Source: Candidatus Binatia bacterium (GTDB lineage: Bacteria; Desulfobacterota; Binatia; UBA1149; JAJCZL01). From it: a DNA stretch of 64,000 nt. The position numbers and the translations under genes are program-made. The stretch spans positions 1-64,000 of the forward strand of contig JANQEO010000275.1 in assembly GCA_028278325.1 (NCBI GenBank), given 5' to 3'. Numbering within the stretch: the stretch's first letter is position 1; each line of letters begins with the position of its first letter. This document shows positions 6,988 through 14,934 of this stretch, piece by piece. The notes below the pieces were generated by a model, which had not been told where the DNA came from, did no database searches, and was given only the letters and a program-made list of their open reading frames with translations.

Positions 6988-9405
6988 TCAGTAGTCCAGC
7001 CACACCAAAGGCGCTGGCAATGATTGCGCCATTCCCGGATAGTCCAGCACCTCGATAACGAAGTCGCCGGTGTCGGGCATATCGGTGCCGGCCAAGAACC
7101 GACATTCCGCCAGAGGCAACGGGCCGCTCGAAGCTTGGTAGTTCACCAAGTCCACGACCAGCGTAGAAACGGCGGTGTCGTTGTCGAAGAAAACGTCCGG
7201 CGCACCCGGCAACAGGTTCGCACAACGCACGTCACCACGCTCACCAATGAACGTCGAACCTGTTGCCGAGTACTCGACCGCTACGGTCATCGCCCCAACC
7301 GAAACATCATCGTCCAACACCAGTGTCACCAACAACCCGCAGTCCATTTCCACCTCCAGGCCTACCGCCGCACGCACAATCCGCAATCCGTCGACCGGAG
7401 AAACGTTGCCGTCACCATTCGTATCGCACAGTGAAAATGCGCACTCACGCTCGCCGATGGCACCGAGGAGCACCTCGAGTGCATCGCTGACGGTAAGAAC
7501 ACCGTCGTTCGTCACATCCCCACATACGTCGTGCAGCAGACAGTCGGTCCTGCACGCTTGTGGATTCGCATCGCTGTTGCCGGCCCCCTCATCGCACTCC
7601 TCTCCCGGCTCCACTACCCCGTTGCCGCAAGAAGGGGTCACGCAATCCGCCGGACACGCGTCACCACCCTGGGTATTGCCGTCGTCACAAACCTCGCCGC
7701 CGTCCACTACCCCGTCGCCACAGCTCGCCAGCACGCAGCTGGACCTGCACGCATCGGGCGAGGCATCATCGTTGCCTGCGCCGTCGTCGCACTCTTCCAC
7801 CCCTACCCACAACAGCCCGTCGCCGCAGGCTGCCGCAGCACAAGTATTCAGGCAGGAATCGGTGTCGCTGACGTTGCCGTCGTCACAGGTCTCGGCCGAA
7901 TCCGTCACCCCGTCCCCACACCTCGGCAACGAGCAATCGGTGCGGCACGCATCGGCTGCGGCATCACTGTTGGCGACGCCGTCGTCACAAGCTTCCACGC
8001 CCGTCCTCACGAAACCGTCGCCGCACTGTGCTGCGGTGCAGCTATCCAGGCACGCGTCGCTGTTATCGCCGTTGCCATCGTCACACTCCTCTCCGGCATC
8101 CAGCACCCCGTCCCCACACACCGCCGTCTGACCGAAGGCCGCGAACACCCGCAACTCCGCCACACTGATGAAGTCGGAGGCACCGCCCGGCACACCGAAC
8201 ACCCTGACCGCATCACCGGTGGCGGGAGCGAACTCGAAGTCGTAGGACTCGAAGAACACACCGTCGTCCACCCCCGGATAAGGAGGGGTCACCTGCAAGC
8301 CTGACACTTCGCGCCACACGCCCCCGTCACGCACCTGCACGGTGACCGACTCGAACCATCCCCCGTCGCTGAAATGCTTGCCCTCCTGGAACTCGACCCG
8401 CACGAACTCCCGGGTCTGGCCGAAGCTGTAACCCATCCAATCATCCGAGGCCTGATTGCTGCCGTCCCAGGTGTCGAACTGGCGGTTCGACTGAGTACTC
8501 CCGACAGGAGGCTCGTCGCCGTCACGGATGACCTCGATATCGAGGTTGCCGCCGCCGGTGGGGTTCGGGACTCGCGCTATGATCGCTCCTTGCTGGGTGA
8601 CCTCGATTACCCCGAACAACCTGCAGCTGCCGTCGCAAGCGCCCGTGCCCGGCGGGTCACATTCTTCGTCCACGTTGTTGACGATGCCGTCGCCGCAGAA
8701 CTCGACCTGGCAGGTCGGACCGCAGCCATCGCCGCCGGCGCTGTTCGAATCGTCGCACTCTTCTCCCGCATCGAGGATGCCGTTGCCGCAGGCGAGCGTG
8801 CCGGCATGCGAATTCTCATCGTTGGGGTCGCTGCCGTCACTGATCTCCTGACCGTCACTGTAACCGTCACCGTCACTGTCGGCGTCGGCAGGATCGGTGC
8901 CGTGAACGTTCACCTCGTCTCCGTCCTCCAACCCGTCACCATCGGAATCCACGTCGAAGGGATCACTCTCACCGGCGTCGACCACCTGATCGAGATCCAC
9001 GTCTTCCTGCGCATCTGTGAGGCCGTCACCGTCGCTGTCGACTACGGACGCCACCGCCGCGTAATCCAGGGCCATCTCCTGAGACCGCGCTATTTCGGCG
9101 GAGGAATCATCATAGGAGGCCACCGACACATAGGTAGTCGGACCGAGAGGTAGGTCCACCAGTGTGTAGACAAGCGTACCGTCGGGCTGGGCCGACGGCA
9201 TGCCGACGTCTATGGGAGAGTTCGTCGACCCCGGCTGGGTATCGGCGTAAAGGAAGTAGCCGCTCGCGGCTTCCTGAGGATCGACAGCCGGACGCCAAAC
9301 CACCTCGGCGTCATAGGCCGACACGGGCGTGGCTCCCGGCCCCGCCAGCAGTGCGATCAACCCGAAGAACTGAACGAGCGCAAACAGATTGCTTTGCCGG
9401 TGCAT
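6988..9405 (-). CDS. secreted mosaic protein: FnIII-like, TSP3, Cys modules, F5/8C-like, dockerin-like and cohesin-like
   Basis: 805 residues from the ATG at 9405, chosen over an ATG 30 bases upstream because AGGGAGA lies 6 bases before it and a signal peptide then begins at once (hydrophobic core, cleavage likely after VSA near residue 29). Domains in order: FnIII-like sandwich (about 30-115); Ca-binding DSDGDG/TSP3 repeats (about 120-195); two CGDG/CDDG Cys modules; a discoidin (F5/8 type C)-like region (about 265-430); five or six more Cys modules (about 430-630); a dockerin-like pair with DTNGDGNVSPVD as the better EF loop; and a final cohesin-like beta-sandwich of about 100 residues. No PEP-CTERM, MYXO-CTERM or LPXTG tail is seen. 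First of three tandem paralogues. Likely extracellular and carbohydrate-associated; function unknown. Confidence 0.75.
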   Translation of the reverse strand: MHRQSNLFALVQFFGLIALLAGPGATPVSAYDAEVVWRPAVDPQEAASGYFLYADTQPGSTNSPIDVGMPSAQPDGTLVYTLVDLPLGPTTYVSVASYDDSSAEIARSQEMALDYAAVASVVDSDGDGLTDAQEDVDLDQVVDAGESDPFDVDSDGDGLEDGDEVNVHGTDPADADSDGDGYSDGQEISDGSDPNDENSHAGTLACGNGILDAGEECDDSNSAGGDGCGPTCQVEFCGDGIVNNVDEECDPPGTGACDGSCRLFGVIEVTQQGAIIARVPNPTGGGNLDIEVIRDGDEPPVGSTQSNRQFDTWDGSNQASDDWMGYSFGQTREFVRVEFQEGKHFSDGGWFESVTVQVRDGGVWREVSGLQVTPPYPGVDDGVFFESYDFEFAPATGDAVRVFGVPGGASDFISVAELRVFAAFGQTAVCGDGVLDAGEECDDGNGDNSDACLDSCTAAQCGDGFVRTGVEACDDGVANSDAAADACRTDCSLPRCGDGVTDSAETCDDGNVSDTDSCLNTCAAAACGDGLLWVGVEECDDGAGNDDASPDACRSSCVLASCGDGVVDGGEVCDDGNTQGGDACPADCVTPSCGNGVVEPGEECDEGAGNSDANPQACRTDCLLHDVCGDVTNDGVLTVSDALEVLLGAIGERECAFSLCDTNGDGNVSPVDGLRIVRAAVGLEVEMDCGLLVTLVLDDDVSVGAMTVAVEYSATGSTFIGERGDVRCANLLPGAPDVFFDNDTAVSTLVVDLVNYQASSGPLPLAECRFLAGTDMPDTGDFVIEVLDYPGMAQSLPAPLVWLDY

Positions 9406-9691
9406 GATCGGTCTCCCTGCACCGGGCAACCGCAAGCGATATGCCGCCGCCTTGTTGAACGAGAATCGTCAAGAAACGGGGGTTTGTTGCCGATTGTGTA
9501 CAGGGCGCGCCTGCTGCAACGCGCCAACTTTGACGGCACCGACGAGGTCGCGGCTGACACTACTCGTCAGTCTGTGTTCGCACCTACACCTCAGCCTATA
9601 CGACAAGCCTGCAGTCGCCGGCCACAAGACAAGCACGAAGGCATGCGGCAAGAGTGACTTGCGCCCCTCGAGACACCGTAAACGCGAATCG
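9406..9691. other. intergenic region, 286 bases
   Basis: Upstream region of the first secreted mosaic gene and downstream of the second, both on the minus strand. Apart from the ribosome binding site AGGGAGA next to the ATG at 9405 I see no convincing promoter, hairpin or small gene here. Short open frames on either strand have no start context or recognisable protein. Confidence 0.5.
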
Positions 9692-10933
9692 CTAGTAAAG
9701 GACGGAGAAGACCGGTAGAGAAGGCTCGCTGCTGCTGAGGACTTCGACCGTGAAATCCTCGATCACCGGAACGTCATCCTTGGCATAGAAGCGACAGGTC
9801 GCCACAGCAGTGCCTGCCGTGACCGGCTGAGTAAGCGATATGGTAGCGAGGAGCTCGCTGATCCCAACCCTGTTATCGAAGACGGCCAGGGACGAAAGCG
9901 AAGGGGCGGCCTGACACTCGACTTCCTGGCCGTCGCCGACGAAAGCTGACCCTGTGGCCGAGTAGTCCACGGCCAGATCCACCGTGCCGGCTGCCACGTC
10001 GGACTCGACCACGAGGCTGACAGCCAGCCCGCAGTCCAAGTCTAGCGGCTCACCGACTGCCGCGTGTACGACCTTGGCGGCGTCTACCACGGAGACGTTG
10101 CCGTCTCCGTTGACGTCGCACTCAGAGAACGGGCAATGGGGGTTCACCCCGATCGACGCCCTCATGATCTCGAGCCCGTCGGTCACCGATAAGGTGCGAT
10201 TGCCGCTTGCGTCGCCGCAAACCGGCGGCAAGGTGCAATCGGACTGGCAAGAGTAGGGAGAGAGGCTGCTATTGCCGGCCCCATCGTCACACTCCTCGCC
10301 CCCACTCACCGACGCGTCGCCGCAAACCGCCGACGACGAGCGCACGTCGTTGGGGTCGGTACCGGCGACGACCTCGAAGCCGTCGGCATCCCCGTCTCCG
10401 TCGGAGTCCGCATCGAGGGGATCGGTACCGTAGACATTGACCTCTTCGCCGTCATCCAGACCATCGGTGTCACTGTCGGCGGCATCGGGATCCGTCTCAC
10501 CCGGGTCGACGACACCGTCCAAATCCACGTCCTCCTGGGCGTCGACCAGACCGTCCCCATCACTGTCGACCACCTGGGCGACCTGCGCGTATCCGAGCTC
10601 GACCTCGTTGGAGAGCAGGCTCTCCACGAAGCTCGAATCGTAGGAAGTGACCGCGAACCAGTTGGTGGGGCCCATGGGCAGGCCTACGACCGTATACCTG
10701 ACGAGCCCGTCCTGATCCGGGGGAATGAGGCCCACATTGATAGGAACCGTCCCATCGTAGGTCGGGCCCTGGCGCACGTATACTTTGTAGCCCGAAACGC
10801 TTTGCTCGCTTCCTTCAGCGGGTTCCCATGTGATCACGGCATCGTAGGCGCTCGCGCTGCCGGGATACATGAGCAACATCCAAAAGACCGCTATAGCGAA
10901 CGTCAATGGGGATAGGATCGGCCTGCGTGTCAT
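9692..10933 (-). CDS. secreted mosaic protein: FnIII-like, TSP3, one Cys module, dockerin-like and cohesin-like
   Basis: 413 residues; the start at 10933 is supported by AGAGGGAA 5-6 bases upstream and by a signal peptide (hydrophobic core to residue 27, cleavage near GSASA). After an FnIII-like domain come TSP3 Ca-binding repeats (VDSDGDGLVDAQEDVDLDG and similar), a single Cys module (CGDASVSGGEECDDG), a dockerin-like pair (first loop DASGNRTLSVTD degenerate, second DVNGDGNVSVVD complete) and a terminal sandwich of about 100 residues resembling the tail of the neighbouring paralogue. It lacks the discoidin-like insert and the long run of Cys modules, so it may be the minimal version of the family. 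Extracellular; partner and ligand unknown. Confidence 0.75.
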   Translation of the reverse strand: MTRRPILSPLTFAIAVFWMLLMYPGSASAYDAVITWEPAEGSEQSVSGYKVYVRQGPTYDGTVPINVGLIPPDQDGLVRYTVVGLPMGPTNWFAVTSYDSSFVESLLSNEVELGYAQVAQVVDSDGDGLVDAQEDVDLDGVVDPGETDPDAADSDTDGLDDGEEVNVYGTDPLDADSDGDGDADGFEVVAGTDPNDVRSSSAVCGDASVSGGEECDDGAGNSSLSPYSCQSDCTLPPVCGDASGNRTLSVTDGLEIMRASIGVNPHCPFSECDVNGDGNVSVVDAAKVVHAAVGEPLDLDCGLAVSLVVESDVAAGTVDLAVDYSATGSAFVGDGQEVECQAAPSLSSLAVFDNRVGISELLATISLTQPVTAGTAVATCRFYAKDDVPVIEDFTVEVLSSSEPSLPVFSVLY

Positions 10934-11234
10934 GAATTCCCTCTAGGGCGGGGAATTTCGCAAGGCCCATGCCACGTACCCGCTTACCTAAAGTGCTTCG
11001 ACGACACTGTCGGCAGGCACGTCTACACCGCATCAGTCCAGTCTCATGTCGCATACGGATGCCGGTCGTCATGGTTGTAACGCCGCAAACGCACCTACTC
11101 GACACCCACCAAGCCGGGATCGGATCAGGACAGCCGTATGCGCGTCTACATGAGGTCGGTCAAGACCGGTGGCTGAACCGTCGAGGCGGCGGATGCTATG
11201 CCCGGACACCGGGCTCCGGGAGGGGAAGCCGCGG
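10934..11234. other. intergenic region, 301 bases
   Basis: Lies between two minus-strand secreted mosaic genes and should carry the promoter of the second one. I see only its ribosome binding site (AGAGGGAA next to the start at 10933) and a short CGACA/TGTCG inverted repeat near 11000-11015 without a T run. Nothing else is supported. Confidence 0.45.
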
Positions 11235-12713
11235 CTAGTAGCCGCAGGTCAGGGCAGGCAGCGCCCCGATGGCGTGCCTGAGAACCAGGAAAGCGTCAGT
11301 GGCGCCGGTCCTGCCGTCTCCGTCGACGTCACAGTCCGGGCCGCAGGCGGGACCCGCCCCCACGGTGGCGCGCATGATGACGGTGGCATCGGATGCGTTG
11401 ACGAAAGTGTCCCCGTTGGCGTCGCCGCAAACCTCGGTGACGGAACAGTCGGTCCGGCAGGCGTAGCGATCTATGTCGCTGTTCAACGCACCGTTGTCAC
11501 AGTGCTCGCCAGGACCGATGATGCCGTCTCCGCATTCTCCGAGAACCTCTACGGCCGCCGCATCCGTGGGCCGGTAGTGGGGATTTCTAGTGAACACGAA
11601 CATGTCCAGACGTGGCGGCCTCAAGCCCGCCTCTCGCTTCTCCACCGTCACCTTGTGGAAACCCGCCTGCAGGTGGCCGAGGGCCAGCGGAGCCACTTCA
11701 CCGGCCTGCACGTCCCCGTCTCCGTCCCAATGCCAGACCTCGACGAAGTCGAAGTTGTTGCCGAAGCGCTTCAAGGGCCCGTCGTCGACACTGACGAAGA
11801 ACGAATTGGATACGCCGGCAAGCGGTTCGGGGTAGTAGAAACGTCCCCACATGTACCACTCCCCGGAGCGCGGCAGGCGGATACGGTACTCGGCCTCGTC
11901 GCCGCTGCCGCCGTCAAAGGCATTCATCGAGCTGTTGGCGAAGAGCAGACTGTCACTGAGGTTGTCGGCGGAGGGGTCGGCATCGGCACCGTTGGTGAAC
12001 GCAGTGCCCACCACCATGCTGCCGTTGAAGACAGCCGAAACATCGTCGGCCGCTGTGACCCAGACGCTGGAAGCTGGCGAGAGCTCGCACTGGCCCGTGT
12101 CGGCGTTACAGAACTCCTCGCCCCCGCATACCGAAGTTCCCCGGCAGGTTCCCGCTATACACAGATCAACTGCCGTGCAGGCTATTCCGTCGTCGCAGGG
12201 GGCTCCGGGGGCTACCGTGCCGCCGTTGCAAAACAGCGCCGACGGCGAATCCGCATCGAAAGGATCGCTTTCTCCCGCATCCAGGACGCCGTTGAGGTTC
12301 GCGTCCTCCTGGGCGTCGGAAAGGCCGTCTCCGTCGCTGTCGACCACGGGCGCCGCCTGCGCATAGGAGACGGACAGCTGGTTGGACAGGACCGAGCCCA
12401 GTTCGGTCTCGTCATAGGCGCTGACCGCAAAGTACGCCGTCGGCCCCAGCGGAATCCCGGTGACGACGTGGCGGATCAGACCGTCCGAGTCGATCGCTTT
12501 GGGCCCGAGGTAGACAGGCGGGCCGAACGCCCCGCTCCCGGCGCGCGCATACACCATGTACCCCGCCGCACCCTGCACCGGTTCCCAGGCGAGCTGGGCC
12601 TTGTAGGCCAGAGCGGCCTCCGTCCACCCGAGCACCGCACCGATCAGCACGGCGCCGAGCAGGCCCAGCCACACGAACCTATGTTCTAGAAAAAGTCGCG
12701 ATCGACTACCCAA
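11235..12713 (-). CDS. secreted mosaic protein: FnIII-like, TSP3, Cys modules, CBM-like sandwich and dockerin-like end
   Basis: 492 residues from a TTG at 12713; a GTG 13 codons later is an alternative, and neither has a strong ribosome binding site. A hydrophobic signal (VWLGLLGAVLIGAVLGW) leads into the FnIII-like domain (AYKAQLAWEPVQGAAGY), a shorter TSP3 stretch and a Cys-rich segment. Then comes a region of about 170 residues with EWYMWGRFYYPEP and HKVTVEKREAGLRPPRLD, typical of the carbohydrate-binding jelly-roll found in CBM6/35-like or GH115-C domains. A Cys module and a dockerin-like pair (DANGDTFVNASD, DVDGDGRTGATD) end the protein; unlike its two paralogues it has no cohesin-like tail. 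Probably binds extracellular glycans. Confidence 0.72.
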   Translation of the reverse strand: MGSRSRLFLEHRFVWLGLLGAVLIGAVLGWTEAALAYKAQLAWEPVQGAAGYMVYARAGSGAFGPPVYLGPKAIDSDGLIRHVVTGIPLGPTAYFAVSAYDETELGSVLSNQLSVSYAQAAPVVDSDGDGLSDAQEDANLNGVLDAGESDPFDADSPSALFCNGGTVAPGAPCDDGIACTAVDLCIAGTCRGTSVCGGEEFCNADTGQCELSPASSVWVTAADDVSAVFNGSMVVGTAFTNGADADPSADNLSDSLLFANSSMNAFDGGSGDEAEYRIRLPRSGEWYMWGRFYYPEPLAGVSNSFFVSVDDGPLKRFGNNFDFVEVWHWDGDGDVQAGEVAPLALGHLQAGFHKVTVEKREAGLRPPRLDMFVFTRNPHYRPTDAAAVEVLGECGDGIIGPGEHCDNGALNSDIDRYACRTDCSVTEVCGDANGDTFVNASDATVIMRATVGAGPACGPDCDVDGDGRTGATDAFLVLRHAIGALPALTCGY

Positions 12714-13104
12714 GTCGCAAGCTCACTTCACCGTTCGGCCAACAACTCCACCACAACGCGCTTACGCGTCGGCATCTCACCCGATCACAGGCGATCTAGC
12801 AGGCAGGCAAATTGTCGATTGGATCGCTGCCTCGCGGCCCGTCCGGTTCACCGCAGGACAGCCACCACCTCCGGCCTCACCTCAAACCTCTCGCCGGCCG
12901 GCTTCCAGGGGTTAGAGAGCCGACGCATGCTTCCACGATGTTCGACTTACCAAGGTACTGAACAGGAACCGGGTTGTCGATACGGGTCGGCGAAAATTTC
13001 CTGCTGTGAGAAAGGATTTCCGTGCACTCCCGGCCGAGCGCGACCGTCCGGTCGACGCGCCATCTCGGAGCCGAACGCGCGCAGGTTCAAGTAAAGGATT
13101 CGGT

Positions 13105-13133
13105 TTGCCCCATAAACTGCTGGAGCATAGATT
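13105..13133 (+). promoter_or_regulatory. sigma-70-like promoter of the small secreted protein
   Basis: TTGCCC (13105-13110), 17-base spacer, TAGATT (13128-13133): four of six matches in each hexamer with ideal spacing. Transcription would start near 13140, giving a leader of about 110 bases that begins right before a strong hairpin. Confidence 0.4.
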
Positions 13134-13144
13134 GTTACACCACA

Positions 13145-13202
13145 AGCTCGACGACAGGGCTTGGCTTCGCCGAATAGGCGGCGCCGGTAGTCGTCGAAAG
13201 CT
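13145..13202 (+). other. structured 5' leader hairpin
   Basis: TCGACGAC (13148-13155) pairs perfectly with GTCGTCGA (13190-13197); AGC and GCT extend the stem on either side of a two-base bulge. The interior holds a smaller hairpin (CGCC-GAATA-GGCG). No T run follows, so it is not a classical terminator. It lies between the predicted start site and the strong ribosome binding site of the next gene. I could not match it to a known riboswitch class. Confidence 0.4.
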
Positions 13203-13251
13203 GAAGGGGCGGCCGCGAACTGCGCACATCGTGCGCGCAAGGAGGTTCATC

Positions 13252-13719
13252 ATGCCTGGAATCTTGCCGAAGGTAGTCGCGGCCGCCGCCGGCCTGGCCC
13301 TGCTCTTACCCGCTCTGCCCGCCAACGCGGGTGGTTACGGACACAACCGCAGCGTTCATCGCTCCGGCTTCCTCAGTAGTCACATCGGCGGCCGCCACCT
13401 CTCCACAGTGCGGCCCGGGAGCCATGCGTACGGACGTGGCAGCTGCAGCAAGTCCGGTCGCAGCTACGGCGCCCACGCATCACGCGGGATGTATTACCGA
13501 GGCGGATACGGTCGCCACTACTACAGGGGACATGTTGGTAGGCCATATGTGGGCCGGCACTCGGGCTACTACTGCGGGACGTGCAACTTCCGCCACAGTT
13601 CGAGGCTGCGTTTCTACGATCACATGCACCGCCACCACGGAGTAGCGCGGTCGCGGGTCGGAGAACGGTTGCGCTGGAGTCAGGGCTCGGGCGCCTTCGT
13701 CTACCTCTACGTCGACTAG
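13252..13719 (+). CDS. small secreted His/Gly/Tyr/Arg-rich protein with C2H2 zinc-finger pattern
   Basis: 155 residues from the ATG at 13252, which has AAGGAGG six bases upstream; an open frame exists further 5' but without initiation signals. Residues 1-26 are a clear Sec signal peptide (cleavage after ANA). The mature part is rich in Gly, His, Tyr, Arg and Ser, and low in acidic residues. Cys108-x2-Cys111-x12-His124-x3-His128 fits the classical C2H2 zinc-finger spacing exactly; Tyr106-107 and Phe121 sit near the usual hydrophobic positions. One further Cys is at residue 65. No homologous family is recognised. Export makes a metal-binding or structural envelope role more likely than DNA binding. 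Downstream genes converge, so it is transcribed alone. Confidence 0.7.
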   Translation: MPGILPKVVAAAAGLALLLPALPANAGGYGHNRSVHRSGFLSSHIGGRHLSTVRPGSHAYGRGSCSKSGRSYGAHASRGMYYRGGYGRHYYRGHVGRPYVGRHSGYYCGTCNFRHSSRLRFYDHMHRHHGVARSRVGERLRWSQGSGAFVYLYVD

Positions 13720-13745
13720 ACGGCGGGCAACGGGGCCTGCCAGCC

Positions 13746-14930
13746 TCAGGTCCGGGACCTGACCAGCGTATCGACCGCGTCGGCGATGCCGTCGACGCTG
13801 AGATGGAACATCGGGAAGAGCCTCCTGATGAGGACGTTGCTCTGAGTGCCCTGCCATAGAGACTCGCTCTCGGGGTTGAGCCACACCGACCTGTCGAAGT
13901 ATCCGGCCAGACGGTTCAGCCACACTATGCCGGGCGTTGCCGTGGTCACCCGCGGATCGATACCACCGTGGGGCTCCAGGAGTTCGGCCGGGTGCATGGC
14001 GGCATCGCCGACCACGAGTAGCTTCCAGCGCTCGTCGAGCGTGTGCATCACCTGGGAGGTCGAAACGGCGTCCGCCCTGTACATGCGTCCGCTGTCGTAG
14101 AGGCAATCGTAGACGCAGTTGTGGAAATAATAGGTCCGTAGCTCCCGCAGCCCATGCTCTTCATGCAAAGCCGTCAACAACCGGCTCACGATTTCGTAGT
14201 GAGGGTCCATGGTGCCGCCGACATCCATCAGCAGAAGCAGACGGAGGTTGTTGCGCCTCGGGGGCCTGAACACCAACTCGATCTCGCCGGCGTTCTTGCA
14301 GGTCTCGTCTATGGTCTCGTCGAGATCCAGCTCGCTGGCCCTGCCCGTGCGCGTCAAACGCCGTAACCGCTTCAACGCCACCTTGATCTGGCGGACATCG
14401 AGGGCGACGTCGGTGCGATAGTCGCGGAAACGCCTCTCCTCGGCCACCTTCATGGCCGAGCGGCTCTTGCCCGGTCCGCCGACGCGGATGCCCGTGGGGT
14501 GGACGCCGCCGTGGCCGAAGGGAGAACGCCCACCCGTGCCGACCCAGCGATCGCCCCCATCATGACGCTCGGTCTGTTCGGCAAGGGTGTCGAGAAAGCG
14601 CTTCATCAGCTCGTCGTTGGAGAGCCGCTCCAGGGCGGCGAGCTCCTCGGGAGACAACTGCGGGAAGTTCTTCGGGTCCTTGAGCCACTCGAGCACGTCG
14701 TCGGTGACGTCGAACTGCCCCTCTACGCCCTCGAACACGCGCGCGAACACCCTGTCGAACGCGTCGAAGTGATTCTCGCTCTTGATCAGACACGCCCGCG
14801 AAAGATGGTAGAAGCGCAGCAGGCTCGAGCCGTGCAGCCCCGCCGACAGGGCGTCCATGAGGGTGAGCCACTCCTGGGTGCCGACAGGTATGTTCTCGGC
14901 TCTTAGTCCGTATAGGAGAGGAAGGAACAC
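13746..14930 (-). CDS. VWA domain protein, CoxE/YehP-like, MoxR partner
   Basis: 394 residues. The C-terminal half is a von Willebrand A-type domain starting at LRLLLLMDVGGTMDPHYE; the MIDAS signature DxSxS is here D-V-G-G-T, as usual in the CoxE-like branch, where metal binding may be altered. The N-terminal half (GLRAENIPVGTQEWLTLMDAL) is the helical region typical of these proteins. It sits 4 bases downstream of the MoxR AAA+ gene on the same strand. In known pairs the ATPase and VWA protein act together as a chaperone or metal-insertion machine for another complex; no client gene is adjacent here. Confidence 0.8.
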   Translation of the reverse strand: MFLPLLYGLRAENIPVGTQEWLTLMDALSAGLHGSSLLRFYHLSRACLIKSENHFDAFDRVFARVFEGVEGQFDVTDDVLEWLKDPKNFPQLSPEELAALERLSNDELMKRFLDTLAEQTERHDGGDRWVGTGGRSPFGHGGVHPTGIRVGGPGKSRSAMKVAEERRFRDYRTDVALDVRQIKVALKRLRRLTRTGRASELDLDETIDETCKNAGEIELVFRPPRRNNLRLLLLMDVGGTMDPHYEIVSRLLTALHEEHGLRELRTYYFHNCVYDCLYDSGRMYRADAVSTSQVMHTLDERWKLLVVGDAAMHPAELLEPHGGIDPRVTTATPGIVWLNRLAGYFDRSVWLNPESESLWQGTQSNVLIRRLFPMFHLSVDGIADAVDTLVRSRT

Positions 14931-14934
14931 GGCT

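Larger units (their letters stand above)
12714..13251. other. intergenic region, 538 bases, divergent promoters
   Basis: Separates the minus-strand mosaic genes from the plus-strand small secreted protein. The right part holds a sigma-70-like promoter (13105-13133) and a folded leader (13145-13202), listed separately. The left 390 bases contain no gene I can support: the short open frames on both strands are rich in Arg, Ser and Pro and look like chance GC-rich frames. Confidence 0.5.

Noticed and set aside
8840..8890. short-period DNA repeat (CCGTCACTGT-like) suggesting a CRISPR or satellite
   Set aside because: It is the coding of DSDGDG Ca-binding repeats on the minus strand; no constant repeat-spacer pattern.
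11169..12689. 506-codon plus-strand frame across the third mosaic gene
   Set aside because: It is the reverse reading of the TSP3 and Cys-module codons; the minus-strand protein has a signal peptide and ordered domains.
12819..13094. 91-codon plus-strand frame in the long intergenic region
   Set aside because: No ribosome binding site, Arg/Ser/Pro/Cys-rich composition, no signal or domain.
13081..13202. cyclic-di-GMP riboswitch
   Set aside because: Pieces such as ACAGGGC and CCGGTAG recall the motif, but the GAAA loop, the conserved core and the order of helices are missing.
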